From positions 198,646 through 262,645 of the forward strand of contig NZ_JACHGT010000008.1 of the NCBI RefSeq assembly GCF_014202425.1: DNA of 64,000 bases. Direction: 5' to 3'. This document shows positions 7,588-16,110 of this stretch, piece by piece. The position numbers and the translations under genes were made by a program. The DNA is from Phytomonospora endophytica. GTDB taxonomy: Bacteria; Actinomycetota; Actinomycetes; Mycobacteriales; Micromonosporaceae. The notes beneath the pieces were generated by a model, which ran no database searches, was not told the origin of the DNA, and was given only the letters and a program-made list of their open reading frames with translations. Every line of letters begins with the position of its first letter. Position 1 is the first letter of the stretch.

Positions 7588-9684
7588 GTGAGCCTGAGGC
7601 TGAGAAGATTCCTCTATTTAGCGGTCACCACGGCGGTGACCCTGGCGGCGTCCGCCGGCCTGGCGGCACCCGCGAACGCACAAGCACCACTCGCCGACGA
7701 CCAGGTGAAAGTCGACATCCTCGGCGACTCCTACAACTCCGGCGAAGGCATGCGGGGCACCTACTTCGACCCGGAGGACCGGCGGCACCGCTCGCCCTTC
7801 GCCTCCGGTTCGCAGGCGCTCCAACGGCTCCAGGACGCCAACCCCGACATCGACATCGACGGCCAGATCGGCGCCTCCTCGGGAGCGACCACGCGCGACG
7901 TGTTCGAGACCCAGGAAGACGCCGACGGCAACCCGGTCAACCCGCCCCAGAACTCACTCGTCCGGCCCGACGCCGACGCGGTGATCATGGGCTTCGGCGG
8001 CAACGACGCGCAGTTCGCGCAGGTGCTCACCGAGGCGTGGCGGTCGGCGACCCAAGGGCAGAGTTCACCGCGTTTCGACCGCTTCATGGAGGGCCTCGAA
8101 CCCCTCATGGACACCGACCTGTCGGCCGAGGAGTACCAGCGGCAGGCCGAGTCGACGCCCGGCGGCCAGGCCCCGACCATCGTCGCCCGGCTGCTCCAGG
8201 CCATGCGCGAGATCCAGGCGAAGGCCCCCGGCGCCAAGCTCGTCGTCCCGAACTACCCGCTCCCGGTGAACCCGGAGGCGACGTCGTTCTGGAGCCGTTT
8301 CAGCGAGTACGAGCTGCAGCGCTTCCGCGAGTTCGGCACCCAGCTGAACCGGGCGATCGCGAAGTCGGTGGAACTCTGCGGCTGCGCGACCGTCGCCGAC
8401 ATGGCGGGCGCGCTGGACGGCCGCGAGGCCTACACCGACGACCCGGCGATCAACGACCTGAACGCCGCGCTCACCGGCCGCCACGACCAATGGAACTCCA
8501 ACGAACCGTTCCACCCCAACGTCGAGGGCGGCGGGCTCATGTCCGACGCGATCGCGGGCGCCCTGGCCGAGGCCCTCGGGCTGAAGCCGCCGGACGAGGG
8601 CGGCGCCACGCCGACCCCGTTCAACGAGCTCCGCGAGGCCCCCGACCCGGAAGGCTTCGAACCGTTGACCCGCGGCCAGCGGAACGACGACGACGAGGAC
8701 GCCTCCGAGCAGGACGGCAAGAAGGACGACTCGGACGCCAAGGACGACGGCAAGGGCAAGGGCGACGGGAAGGGCGAAGGCGACGGTACGCCGTCGGCGG
8801 ACCCGATCAGCGCCGACCCGGACGACACCCCCGGCACCTCCGACCCCGGAACGGCCGATCCCGGCACCGAGAATCCGGACCCCGGCACGCCGGATCCAGG
8901 TACGGCCGATCCGGGCACGCCGGACCCCGGCACCTCCGACCCCGGCACCGGCACCCCGGACACGTCCACCCCGGACACCTCCGACCCGGTCACCGTCGTC
9001 CCGGACTCGCCTCCGTCCGACACCCCCTCCCACGAGGGCGGCGACGGCGGAGACCCGGCGCAGGACCCGACGACCGCACCGTCGGACCCGGCCCCGCCGG
9101 ACACCCCGCCGTCGAACGACCTCGGCGGGAACCCCTTCGGCGGAGGCTCCGGCGACGGCACCCCGGCGAACTCGTCCGGCTCGCCCGACGACCGCGACAA
9201 CGGCTCCGACGGCTCGCCGAACAACGACCCCGGCACCCCGGCGAACTCGTCCGGCTCGCCCGACGACCGTGACGGCACCTCCGGCGACACCCCGGGCGGC
9301 GGTTTCGGCGACGGCGGATCCCCCGGTTCGGACACCGGCTCGGACGGCGGCGCCCCCGCCAACTCGTCCGGCTCGCCCGACGACCGGGACAGCACGTCGG
9401 GAGACTCGTCGGACACCACCTCCGGGGACTCCCCGGGCGGCCCCTCCGGCGGTGGCTTCGACGGCGGTTCCGACAGTGGCGCCCCGGCCAACTCCTCGGG
9501 TTCCCCCGACGACCGTGACGGCACTTCCGGAGACACCCCCGGCGGCGGCTACGGCGACGACGGCGGCGCCCCCGCCAACTCGTCCGGCTCGCCCGACGAC
9601 CGCGACGGCACCTCCGGGGACACCCCCGGCGGCGGCTACTCCGACAGCTACGGCGAGGGCGACGGAAGCTGCGCCTGCTGGTAG
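7588..9684 (+). CDS. secreted SGNH/GDSL hydrolase with long repetitive tail
   Basis: Start GTG 7588 has AGGAGG at ten bases. The 698-aa product begins with a Sec signal peptide (cleavage near ANA, residue 31). An SGNH hydrolase domain follows to about residue 340: block I GDSYNSGEG with nucleophile Ser48, block III GFGGND, and block V FHPN with His309. Esterase or lipase activity outside the cell is expected. The remaining 350 residues are low complexity: an acidic lysine/aspartate segment, then DPGT/NPDPGT repeats, then five copies of the 12-residue unit PANSSGSPDDRD separated by glycine-rich spacers. The chain ends in GSCACW. The tail probably spans the cell wall. A perfect-stem terminator follows. 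Confidence 0.85.
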   Translation: MSLRLRRFLYLAVTTAVTLAASAGLAAPANAQAPLADDQVKVDILGDSYNSGEGMRGTYFDPEDRRHRSPFASGSQALQRLQDANPDIDIDGQIGASSGATTRDVFETQEDADGNPVNPPQNSLVRPDADAVIMGFGGNDAQFAQVLTEAWRSATQGQSSPRFDRFMEGLEPLMDTDLSAEEYQRQAESTPGGQAPTIVARLLQAMREIQAKAPGAKLVVPNYPLPVNPEATSFWSRFSEYELQRFREFGTQLNRAIAKSVELCGCATVADMAGALDGREAYTDDPAINDLNAALTGRHDQWNSNEPFHPNVEGGGLMSDAIAGALAEALGLKPPDEGGATPTPFNELREAPDPEGFEPLTRGQRNDDDEDASEQDGKKDDSDAKDDGKGKGDGKGEGDGTPSADPISADPDDTPGTSDPGTADPGTENPDPGTPDPGTADPGTPDPGTSDPGTGTPDTSTPDTSDPVTVVPDSPPSDTPSHEGGDGGDPAQDPTTAPSDPAPPDTPPSNDLGGNPFGGGSGDGTPANSSGSPDDRDNGSDGSPNNDPGTPANSSGSPDDRDGTSGDTPGGGFGDGGSPGSDTGSDGGAPANSSGSPDDRDSTSGDSSDTTSGDSPGGPSGGGFDGGSDSGAPANSSGSPDDRDGTSGDTPGGGYGDDGGAPANSSGSPDDRDGTSGDTPGGGYSDSYGEGDGSCACW
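9160..9660 (+). repeat. tandem protein-coding repeats in the SGNH hydrolase tail
   Basis: Five copies encode PANSSGSPDDRD (near 9162, 9238, 9355, 9484 and 9571), each followed by variants of GTSGDTPGGG(Y/F). The spacers vary in length but the 12-residue core is invariant, which suggests purifying selection or recent expansion. Confidence 0.8.
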
Positions 9685-9703
9685 ACCTCCCTTCCCCCAC
9701 CCC

Positions 9704-9737
9704 ACCCGCCCGGCCTCCCCTCGGCCGGGCGGGTGTT
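9704..9737 (+). terminator. intrinsic terminator after the SGNH hydrolase gene
   Basis: A perfect 12-bp GC stem (9704-9715 with 9723-9734) closes a seven-base loop and is followed by a short T run (GTTT). Confidence 0.7.
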
Positions 9738-9825
9738 TCCAGGTCGGCGCGGCACCTCCCGCGAGTGTTAGGTTTGCGCTCCCGAGCGCCCGTCCTGGCG
9801 CCCGCACCCCGCGAGAAAAGTGCCC

Positions 9826-12594
9826 ATGAGACCACGCCTGCCCGCGTGCGCGTCCGCCCTCGTGCTGGCCGCCACGTCCTGTGTCCTGCTCACCGCCCAG
9901 CCCGCCGCGGCCGAGGACCCGGTCTTCCCCGGTCCCGAGATCTCCACGCTGCTGCCCGCCGGCTCCTTCACCGACCTGGCCGTCGACGACGCCCACCAGC
10001 AGGCGTTCATCGCCTTGAAGGAGCCCTCGGCCCTCGTCGTCGCCGGTCTCGACGGCTCGATCCGGCGGACCGTCACCGGCCTCAACAACCCGTCCGACCT
10101 GACCGTCAGCCCGGACGGTTCGACCCTCTACGTCATCGAGGAGCGCGCCAAGACCCTCGCGCTGGTCGACACGAGGACCTACACCGTCAGCCGTGTCGCG
10201 CTCCCCGCCGACCACTGCCCCGTCGCGGGCACCTTCACCGGCGGGAAACTCTGGTACTCCTACCGCTTCTGTGCCCAGGCCTACGACCCGGCGACCGGCA
10301 CGTCCGGCGGGACCCCGTTCCGCTCCGAACCCGGTGAGATCCGCGCGCTCCCCGACCGTCCCGACCGCCTCTTCCAGATGGGCGAGACCTCCACGGGCGG
10401 CCTCTTCCACGTCTACGACGTCTCCGGTGAGACCCCCGTCGAGGTCGCCGGGGGCGGCAAGGGGCGCCCGTTCTGCGACGACGCCGCCCTCATCGGCGGC
10501 GGCGAGCAGGTCGTCGTCGCCGGCTGCTCCATCGAGGACGGCCACCTCGTGTACAACACCGCCGACCTCACCGAGGCCGCGCGTATCCCGTACCACGACA
10601 TCGCCACCGCGCTCGCCGTCAGCGCCGACGGCCGCTTCCTCGCCGACGTCGGCGACGGGTACAGCCACCCCTACGGCTCCCGCGTCCACATCGCCGAGAT
10701 CGCCGAGGGCTCGCCGGGCACGCCCGTGCGTGAGTACGGCTACGAGTTCTACACCGAGGTCGTGCCCGAAGGCGTGTCCTTCACCGCCGGCGGTGACCTC
10801 CTCGCCGTGACCGAGGACTGGGCCGCCGACCGTCGCCTGTCCCTGCACGTCTTCCAGCGGGCGACCAGGTTCGACTCCTCGATCACCCTCAACGTGCCCG
10901 GCGGCGTCGACTTCCGCGGCACGGTCGCCGCCACCGGAACCCTGAACAAGGGCCCCGGCCCGACCACGCTGACGCTGAGCCGCAAGGACCGCACCGGAAC
11001 CCACGACATGGGCACCGTCCCGGTCGCCGCCGACGGCACCTTCGCCTTCAGCCACACCCCCGGCCTGACCGGCCCGGTGACCTACACGCTCGCCTACGCG
11101 GGCGACGACGCCCACCAGGCCGCGACCCTGAGCAGGACCGTCTTCATGCGGCCCCTGCCCTTCGACGTCAACGCCGACGGCTACGCCGAGACGGTCGTGG
11201 GCGCCCCGGGCGAGAACCTCGGCGACGACACCGACACCGGCCAGCTGCACGTGCTGCCCGGGACCGCGTCCGGCACGACCGGAAGCGGCAGCAAGGCCTA
11301 CCACCAGGACACCGCCGGTGTCCCCGGCGACAACGAGGACGGCGACGGGTTCGCCTCGACGACCGCCAGCGGCGACTTCAACGGCGACGGCTACGCCGAC
11401 GTCGCCGTGTCGGCGCCGAAGGAGAATCTCGGCTCGACGCGCGACGCCGGAGAGGTCTTCGTGTTCTACGGCTCGGCGAGCGGGCTGCGCACCAACGGCG
11501 TGAGCGGCCTGTACCCGACGACGTCGAACAGCAAGGACATGCTCTTCGGCTACGCGCTCGCCGTCGGCGACTTCGACGGCGACGGCCGCGACGACCTCGC
11601 CGCCGCCGGTCCCGGCCGCTACTCCGGTGAGCTGTGGGTCTATCCGGGCTCGTCGAGCGGCCTGTCGCGCACCCGGTCGAGCCACTTCGTGCAGGGCGAG
11701 AACGGCATGCCCGGTGAGGCGCACAGCTACGACCTGTTCGGCTACGCGCTCGCCGCCGGCGACGTGAACGGCGACACCCGCGACGAGCTGGCGATCGGTG
11801 AGGTCTACGACTGGGAGGACAAGGACTGGTCGACGGGTTCGGTGACGGTCATGTACGGCACCGCCAAAGGCCTGTCCGTTGAAGGGGCGCAGCGGCTGTC
11901 GAAGGAGACGCCGGGCGTGCCCGGGGGTGCCGCGTCCTTCAACGAGGACAAGGGCGACGTCTCCGACCAGTTCGGCAACTCCGTCGCCCTCGCCGACTTC
12001 AGCGGCGACGGCCGCGCCGACCTCGCGGTCGCGGCGGCCGGAGCCCCGGTCACCGTCGACGGAGTGCGCAAGGCCGACGCCGGAACCGTCACGATCCTGT
12101 ACTCGAACGGTTCCCGGATCGCCACGACCGGCGCCGTCCAGCTGACGCAGTCCACCGGCGGGATCCCGGGCGGGCCCGGCGCCAACGACTTCTTCGGCGC
12201 GACGATCACGGCCGGCGACGCGAACAACGACGGCCGCGCCGAACTCGTCGTCTACAGCCCCGGCGACGACCTCGTCACCATCATCCCGGGCGCCACCGGT
12301 GGCCTGAACTTCGCCGGTTCCCGCTTCGTCACGCAGGAAACCCCAGGCATCCCCGGCGGCACCGAGTCCGAGGACGGCTGGGGTTACAGCCTTCGTTTCG
12401 CCGACGTGAAAGGCAGCGGATTCCTCGCCCTGCTCGTCGGCGCCGACGGCGAGAACAGCGGCCGCGGGACGGTCACGGTCCTGCCCGGGACCGCTTCGGG
12501 CCCGAGCGGTTCGGGGGCGAGGCTCTTCGACCAGGACTCGCCCGGCGTCCCCGGAAGCGCGGAGAACGGCGACCACTTCGGTTCCTTCTTCTAA
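9826..12594 (+). CDS. secreted FG-GAP repeat protein with N-terminal propeller
   Basis: The 922-aa product (ATG 9826; GTG 9820 is an alternative) has a signal peptide ending near AAA-ED. Residues about 30-340 look like a YVTN/SMP-30-type beta-propeller (repeated 'DLTVSPDGSTLYV'-like blades). An Ig-like beta domain (about 350-440) follows, then about seven FG-GAP/VCBS repeats to the C-terminus. These carry calcium-binding DFNGDGYADVAV-type loops and the recurring phrase PGVPG. FG-GAP propellers mediate adhesion or carbohydrate/protein binding outside the cell. It is a close paralogue of the protein at 31696-34353, with the same domain order. The function of either is unknown. Confidence 0.85.
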   Translation: MRPRLPACASALVLAATSCVLLTAQPAAAEDPVFPGPEISTLLPAGSFTDLAVDDAHQQAFIALKEPSALVVAGLDGSIRRTVTGLNNPSDLTVSPDGSTLYVIEERAKTLALVDTRTYTVSRVALPADHCPVAGTFTGGKLWYSYRFCAQAYDPATGTSGGTPFRSEPGEIRALPDRPDRLFQMGETSTGGLFHVYDVSGETPVEVAGGGKGRPFCDDAALIGGGEQVVVAGCSIEDGHLVYNTADLTEAARIPYHDIATALAVSADGRFLADVGDGYSHPYGSRVHIAEIAEGSPGTPVREYGYEFYTEVVPEGVSFTAGGDLLAVTEDWAADRRLSLHVFQRATRFDSSITLNVPGGVDFRGTVAATGTLNKGPGPTTLTLSRKDRTGTHDMGTVPVAADGTFAFSHTPGLTGPVTYTLAYAGDDAHQAATLSRTVFMRPLPFDVNADGYAETVVGAPGENLGDDTDTGQLHVLPGTASGTTGSGSKAYHQDTAGVPGDNEDGDGFASTTASGDFNGDGYADVAVSAPKENLGSTRDAGEVFVFYGSASGLRTNGVSGLYPTTSNSKDMLFGYALAVGDFDGDGRDDLAAAGPGRYSGELWVYPGSSSGLSRTRSSHFVQGENGMPGEAHSYDLFGYALAAGDVNGDTRDELAIGEVYDWEDKDWSTGSVTVMYGTAKGLSVEGAQRLSKETPGVPGGAASFNEDKGDVSDQFGNSVALADFSGDGRADLAVAAAGAPVTVDGVRKADAGTVTILYSNGSRIATTGAVQLTQSTGGIPGGPGANDFFGATITAGDANNDGRAELVVYSPGDDLVTIIPGATGGLNFAGSRFVTQETPGIPGGTESEDGWGYSLRFADVKGSGFLALLVGADGENSGRGTVTVLPGTASGPSGSGARLFDQDSPGVPGSAENGDHFGSFF

Positions 12595-12607
12595 CCGCAC
12601 GACAGGC

Positions 12608-12641
12608 GACGGCCCGTCCACCGCGAGGTGGGCGGGCCGTC
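12608..12641. terminator. bidirectional hairpin terminator
   Basis: A 15-bp stem (12608-12622 with 12627-12641, one G-T pair) closes a GCGA tetraloop. It lies between the stops of two convergent genes. Confidence 0.65.
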
Positions 12642-12648
12642 GTGCGTA

Positions 12649-12894
12649 CTACCGCCGCCACCACCCCCACCACGCGCGCAGCCGCTCGCGGAAGCGATAC
12701 GCGAGGGCCAGCGCCCCCACCACGAACGGCACCGAGGCCGGCCACAGTGAGCTGAGGGACAGCAGCGCGACCAGCGCCTCGAAGCCGATGAGCGACGCCG
12801 CGGCGAGGTAGGCGGTCGCGGCACCGAGCCGCAGGCGCTCGGTGAGGCGGAAGACGACGGTCGTGACGCGGGTACGAAGGCGTTGCCGGGACAT
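12649..12894 (-). CDS. small membrane protein (81 aa)
   Basis: The frame begins at ATG 12894 with a weak purine-rich ribosome binding site. The product has a basic N-terminus (MSRQRLRTRV), two hydrophobic segments (about 24-44 and 48-65) and a basic, tryptophan-rich end (RAWWGWWRR). It lies 77 bp downstream of another small membrane protein on the same strand, so the pair may be co-transcribed. Family not recognised. Confidence 0.55.
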   Translation of the reverse strand: MSRQRLRTRVTTVVFRLTERLRLGAATAYLAAASLIGFEALVALLSLSSLWPASVPFVVGALALAYRFRERLRAWWGWWRR

Positions 12895-12971
12895 GGAGGC
12901 TCTTCTCGTTCGGCGGGACTGATCGGGTCGATCGCCTCGCGTGAACGGAGCAGGCGTGAAAGCGGCGGCGT

Positions 12972-13274
12972 TCAGGCGAAGGCGTGAACACCGGCCGAGG
13001 GCGCGCGGGCGCGCACCGTCCCGGGCGTGCCCGGAGCCACGGGCACGCGGACCTCGGGAGAGCCGCCGGAGAGCCTGGGGCCCGGCGGGCCGTGCGCCGG
13101 CGACGACAGCGCCCGCAGCACCGCGCGGACCAGCCCCCGCAACGCCGGGACGAGCACGGTCGCGCTCGCCAGGACGAGCAGCAGGACCAGCGCCGGAACC
13201 GGCGGATGCGCCTCGAAGCCGACGGCGAAGACCACGAGCAGGTAGCGCGCGACCATGACAAGTTGGACCGTCAC
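12972..13274 (-). CDS. small membrane protein (100 aa)
   Basis: GTG 13274 is chosen because a perfect GGGAGG stands six bases upstream. The product has two hydrophobic segments (about 4-22 and 27-50) with a short HPP turn between them, then a proline/glycine-rich, arginine-containing C-terminal half that looks disordered. Family not recognised; it may form a two-gene unit with the 81-aa membrane protein. Confidence 0.55.
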   Translation of the reverse strand: MTVQLVMVARYLLVVFAVGFEAHPPVPALVLLLVLASATVLVPALRGLVRAVLRALSSPAHGPPGPRLSGGSPEVRVPVAPGTPGTVRARAPSAGVHAFA

Positions 13275-13445
13275 GCCGCACCTCCCGTCGTCTCGTCTCC
13301 TGTCGAGGGTAGCGGCGGGTCGCCCGGGCGACCCGGGGTCCGGCCCGCGAGCGCGAAATGGCCGCGTGGCCGATGGCCGGTTCCTGAACGGGCTGTGAAC
13401 AATCCTTTCGGCCCAACGGAGAACCCGCGTACAGGAGAAGAACTC

Positions 13446-14420
13446 GTGCCCGACGAGAAGAAACCAGCCGACGACAGCACCGTCGACCGGCGGCGCATGC
13501 TGCGCCGCGCCGGAGCGGTGATGGCCGGCGTCGCCGGTGCGACCGTGGCCGGTGCCGCGACGGCCACCCCGGCGGCCGCGGCCCCCGGCGAGGCGGTCCT
13601 CCAGGGAGCCGCCAACGACGCCAAGACCGCCGCCACGTCACTGACGACGGCGAAGGCCGACGATGCCGCGCTGACCCTGGCGAACACCGGAACCAACGGC
13701 GCGAGCGGCGGCCCGTCGCTGGCGCTGGCACCGAGCACGGCGACCGTCATGTCGGAGAACGCCCCCGCCGGCAGCATGATGCTCGGCGCCAACGGCATGA
13801 CGATGATCGCGCCCCCGGACGGCGCCGGCGGCGCCCTGCCCAACCACTACCTCTACGACTCCTTCAACTCGACGTTCACCGTCCCGGTCAACGTCTTCCG
13901 GACCGTCGACAGCCGTGTCGAGAAGGGCAACCGGCGGCGCCTCTTCGGGGCCTCCTCCAGCTCTTTCGACAGCGCGGGCCGGCTCAAGGCGGGCAAGACC
14001 GTGCACCTCGACATCGGTGACCTGGTGTCGTTCTCGCTCGGCGCCTTCGTCAACGTGGTGACCTTCGGGCAGCTCGACGGTGGCTTCATCACCGTCTGGC
14101 CCTACGGCACGCCCCGGCCGGTTCCGGCGAGCGTCCAGTTCTACAAGGGTGTCAGCGTCCGCAACACCACGCTCACCCCGGTCGGTTATGACGACGTCCG
14201 CACCGACGCGCTGAGCATCTACGTCACCGCCACGACCCACTTCACCATCGACATCCTCGGCGTGGTCATCAACCACTGGGCCTCGCTCAGTGGTTCGCCG
14301 ATGAGCGCCACCGCCGCGCCCGCCGAGGCGAAGGCCGCCACCGAGGGCGAGTCGCTCGCCGCCCGCCGGCAGGCCGCCTTCGGCGAGAAGATCGCCGAGT
14401 GGAGCCGTCAGCGGGGCTGA
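13446..14420 (+). CDS. Tat-exported surface protein, function unknown
   Basis: GTG 13446 follows AGGAG at eight bases. The 324-aa product has a twin-arginine signal (DRRRMLRRAG, then an alanine/glycine hydrophobic stretch ending ATPAAAA). Residues about 45-115 are alanine/threonine-rich. The C-terminal 190 residues resemble a beta-domain common at the end of actinobacterial surface proteins: VFRTVDSR, LKAGKTVHLDIG, GGFITVWPYGTPRP and FTIDILGVV strands. The very C-terminus is a charged helix. Tat export suggests folding before secretion. The partner or ligand is unknown. Confidence 0.7.
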   Translation: MPDEKKPADDSTVDRRRMLRRAGAVMAGVAGATVAGAATATPAAAAPGEAVLQGAANDAKTAATSLTTAKADDAALTLANTGTNGASGGPSLALAPSTATVMSENAPAGSMMLGANGMTMIAPPDGAGGALPNHYLYDSFNSTFTVPVNVFRTVDSRVEKGNRRRLFGASSSSFDSAGRLKAGKTVHLDIGDLVSFSLGAFVNVVTFGQLDGGFITVWPYGTPRPVPASVQFYKGVSVRNTTLTPVGYDDVRTDALSIYVTATTHFTIDILGVVINHWASLSGSPMSATAAPAEAKAATEGESLAARRQAAFGEKIAEWSRQRG

Positions 14421-14443
14421 AAGCCTCGCCGTGACAGGTATGC

Positions 14444-14472
14444 GGCCCCGGCGCTCATCGGCGCCGGGGCCG
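14444..14472 (+). terminator. hairpin terminator
   Basis: A perfect 12-bp GC stem (14444-14455 with 14461-14472) closes a TCATC loop just after the Tat-substrate gene. It has no long T tract. Confidence 0.55.
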
Positions 14473-14522
14473 TTCGGCGCGATGCCGCCCACATCGACCA
14501 GCACCAGGAGAAGCCCAGGCCC

Positions 14523-15633
14523 GTGCGAACACGCCGCTACGCCACGGCCGCCTGCGTCGCGGCCTCCGGCACCACGGCCCCGAAACTCAGCGCCGGCACC
14601 GCGAGCTCACGGCTCGACATCGACCGCGACGGCAAGGACGAGATCGTCGTCGGCGCCTGGCGCGAGACGGGCGGCTACAGCGTCGTCGTCACCTACTCCG
14701 GACTGCCGCAACGCGACTACCTCTCCACGCCGATCAGGTCGGGAACCCGGCCCAACTTCGGTGACACGATGACCTCGGCGACTTCGACGCCGACGGATAC
14801 GCCGACCTCGCCGTCGCCAACCCCGGCGAGCGCGACGCCGCGGGGGTGGCCTTCGGCGGCGCGGTGTGGATCTTCCACGGCGGGGCCACGGGCCTCGACA
14901 TCGCGAACCCGCGGCACTTCAACCAGGACACCGAGGGCGTCCCGGGGGACATGGCCGGCTACGACAGGTTCGGCGCCTCGCTGGCCGCCGGCGACCTCAA
15001 CGGCGACGGCTGGGACGACCTCGCGGTCGGCGCGTCCGGTGAAGCGGTCGGGGGCGCCGGGGCGGCCGGCTCGGTCACCGTCCTTACGGAGGTGCGACGG
15101 GCCTGACGGTCGCCGGCGCCCAGCTGCTGTCCCAAGGCATCGCGGGCATGCCGAGCCGTCCGGAGAAGAACGACCAGTTCGGCCGCGCCGTGGCCGTCGG
15201 CGACATGACCGGCGACGGTCGCGCCGACGTGCTCACCGGTGCCATCGGGTACGAGGTGCGGGGCATCGCCGACGCCGGAGCCGTGCTGCTCCTGCCCGGG
15301 TCCGCCCAGGGCCTGACGGGTGCCGGATCGGTCATGCTGACCCAGAACGGCCCCGGGGCGCCGGACAACCCGCTGAACATCCTCGGCCCCGCCGAGACCC
15401 TGGACTACTTCGGGCAGTCGACGGCGATCCTCGACCTCGACGGCGTCGGCTCCCTCGACATGCTCGTCGCGAGCAGCTTCGACGGCGCCACCGGGCAGAT
15501 GGCCGAACTGGATCCCGTCTACGTCACCATGCGTCCCCGGGGCACCAAGCTCGTCGGCCTGGTCCCGGTGCGCGTGTGGACGGGACGAGACCTTGGCGCG
15601 TACTCCGCCGGGCACACCCTCCTGCACCGCTGA
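14523..15633 (+). pseudogene. frameshifted FG-GAP repeat protein
   Basis: The FG-GAP coding signal runs continuously but changes frame twice. Frame one (GTG 14523) encodes a short N-terminus and DIDRDGKDEIVVGAW, then breaks near 14770, where one missing base would restore GDTM-DLGDFDADGYADL. Frame two continues to about 15084 (SVTVL), where one missing base would restore the LYGGATGLT that follows in frame three. Frame three runs to the stop at 15633. The two independent one-base deletions predict truncation after about 90 residues. The protein would have been about 370 aa, shorter than its paralogues. A sequencing error at both sites is the alternative. Confidence 0.75.
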
Positions 15634-15640
15634 ACCCCTT

Positions 15641-15666
15641 GGGGGACACCGCATCCGGTGTCCCCC
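15641..15666 (+). terminator. hairpin terminator
   Basis: An 11-bp perfect stem (15641-15651 with 15656-15666) closes a CATC tetraloop after the FG-GAP pseudogene. Confidence 0.55.
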
Positions 15667-15677
15667 ACCACTCGCCC

Positions 15678-15714
15678 TTTACCTCAACCGAGGTTCGGTT
15701 CCTAGGTTGAGCAC
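15678..15714 (+). promoter_or_regulatory. MerR-type promoter with centred dyad, leaderless start
   Basis: TTTACC (15678-15683) and TAGGTT (15703-15708) are separated by 19 bp, the long spacer that MerR-family activators untwist. The spacer holds a dyad, AACCGA-GGT-TCGGTT (15686-15700), whose centre (15693) is exactly the spacer centre. An outer CTCAACC/GGTTGAG repeat also flanks it. Six bases after the -10 comes the ATG of the next gene, so the transcript is probably leaderless. Confidence 0.65.
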
Positions 15715-16107
15715 ATGACCACAACGCAGCACGACACCGAACTCGCGGCCATTGCCCAGGTCGTGGCCGCCGTCGAGCACGCCCAGAACAACGAACTGCC
15801 CGAGGACTTCGTCGCGCTCTTCCGTGCGGACGCCGTCTGGACCACCGGCGGCGGCGAGCGCCTGTTCGGCCGCGACGCCATCGGCGCGTTCACCCGGCGG
15901 GTCCTTCCCGGCGGCATGGCCGGCGCGACCGTGACCTTCGAGGTGGAGCACGTCTTGTTCATCCGTCCCGACGTCGCCGCCGTCAAGGTCCTGCAGACCT
16001 ACCGGACCGCGGAGGGAGCCGACGTCGGCACGCCGCTGTTCGTCATGTCCAAAGAGGACGGACGCTGGCTGCTGACCGCCTGCCAGAACACCGGCGTGAC
16101 CGGCTGA
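15715..16107 (+). CDS. SgcJ/EcaC-type SnoaL-like protein
   Basis: The 130-aa protein fits the NTF2/SnoaL-like cone fold: an N-terminal helix (about 8-22), DFVALFRADAVWTTGGGERLFGR, then alternating strands ending in DGRWLLTACQNT. It matches the SgcJ/EcaC family, whose members are small enzymes or binding proteins of poorly known role in actinomycetes. It is a single-gene unit behind the MerR-type promoter at 15678-15714, which suggests induction by a small hydrophobic compound or redox signal. No merR gene is adjacent, so the regulator would act from elsewhere. It converges on the ligase gene with a three-base gap. Confidence 0.8.
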   Translation: MTTTQHDTELAAIAQVVAAVEHAQNNELPEDFVALFRADAVWTTGGGERLFGRDAIGAFTRRVLPGGMAGATVTFEVEHVLFIRPDVAAVKVLQTYRTAEGADVGTPLFVMSKEDGRWLLTACQNTGVTG

Positions 16108-16110
16108 GCC

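Noticed and set aside
9160-9660. Regular repeats that could suggest a CRISPR array
   Set aside because: The repeats are in frame, encode PANSSGSPDDRD and have coding spacers of variable length with the same codon bias. No cas gene is present anywhere in the window.
8065-12621. A 1518-codon open frame on the minus strand
   Set aside because: It is the antisense shadow of the SGNH hydrolase and FG-GAP genes, a common effect of GC-rich codon bias. The plus-strand proteins have signal peptides and clear domains.
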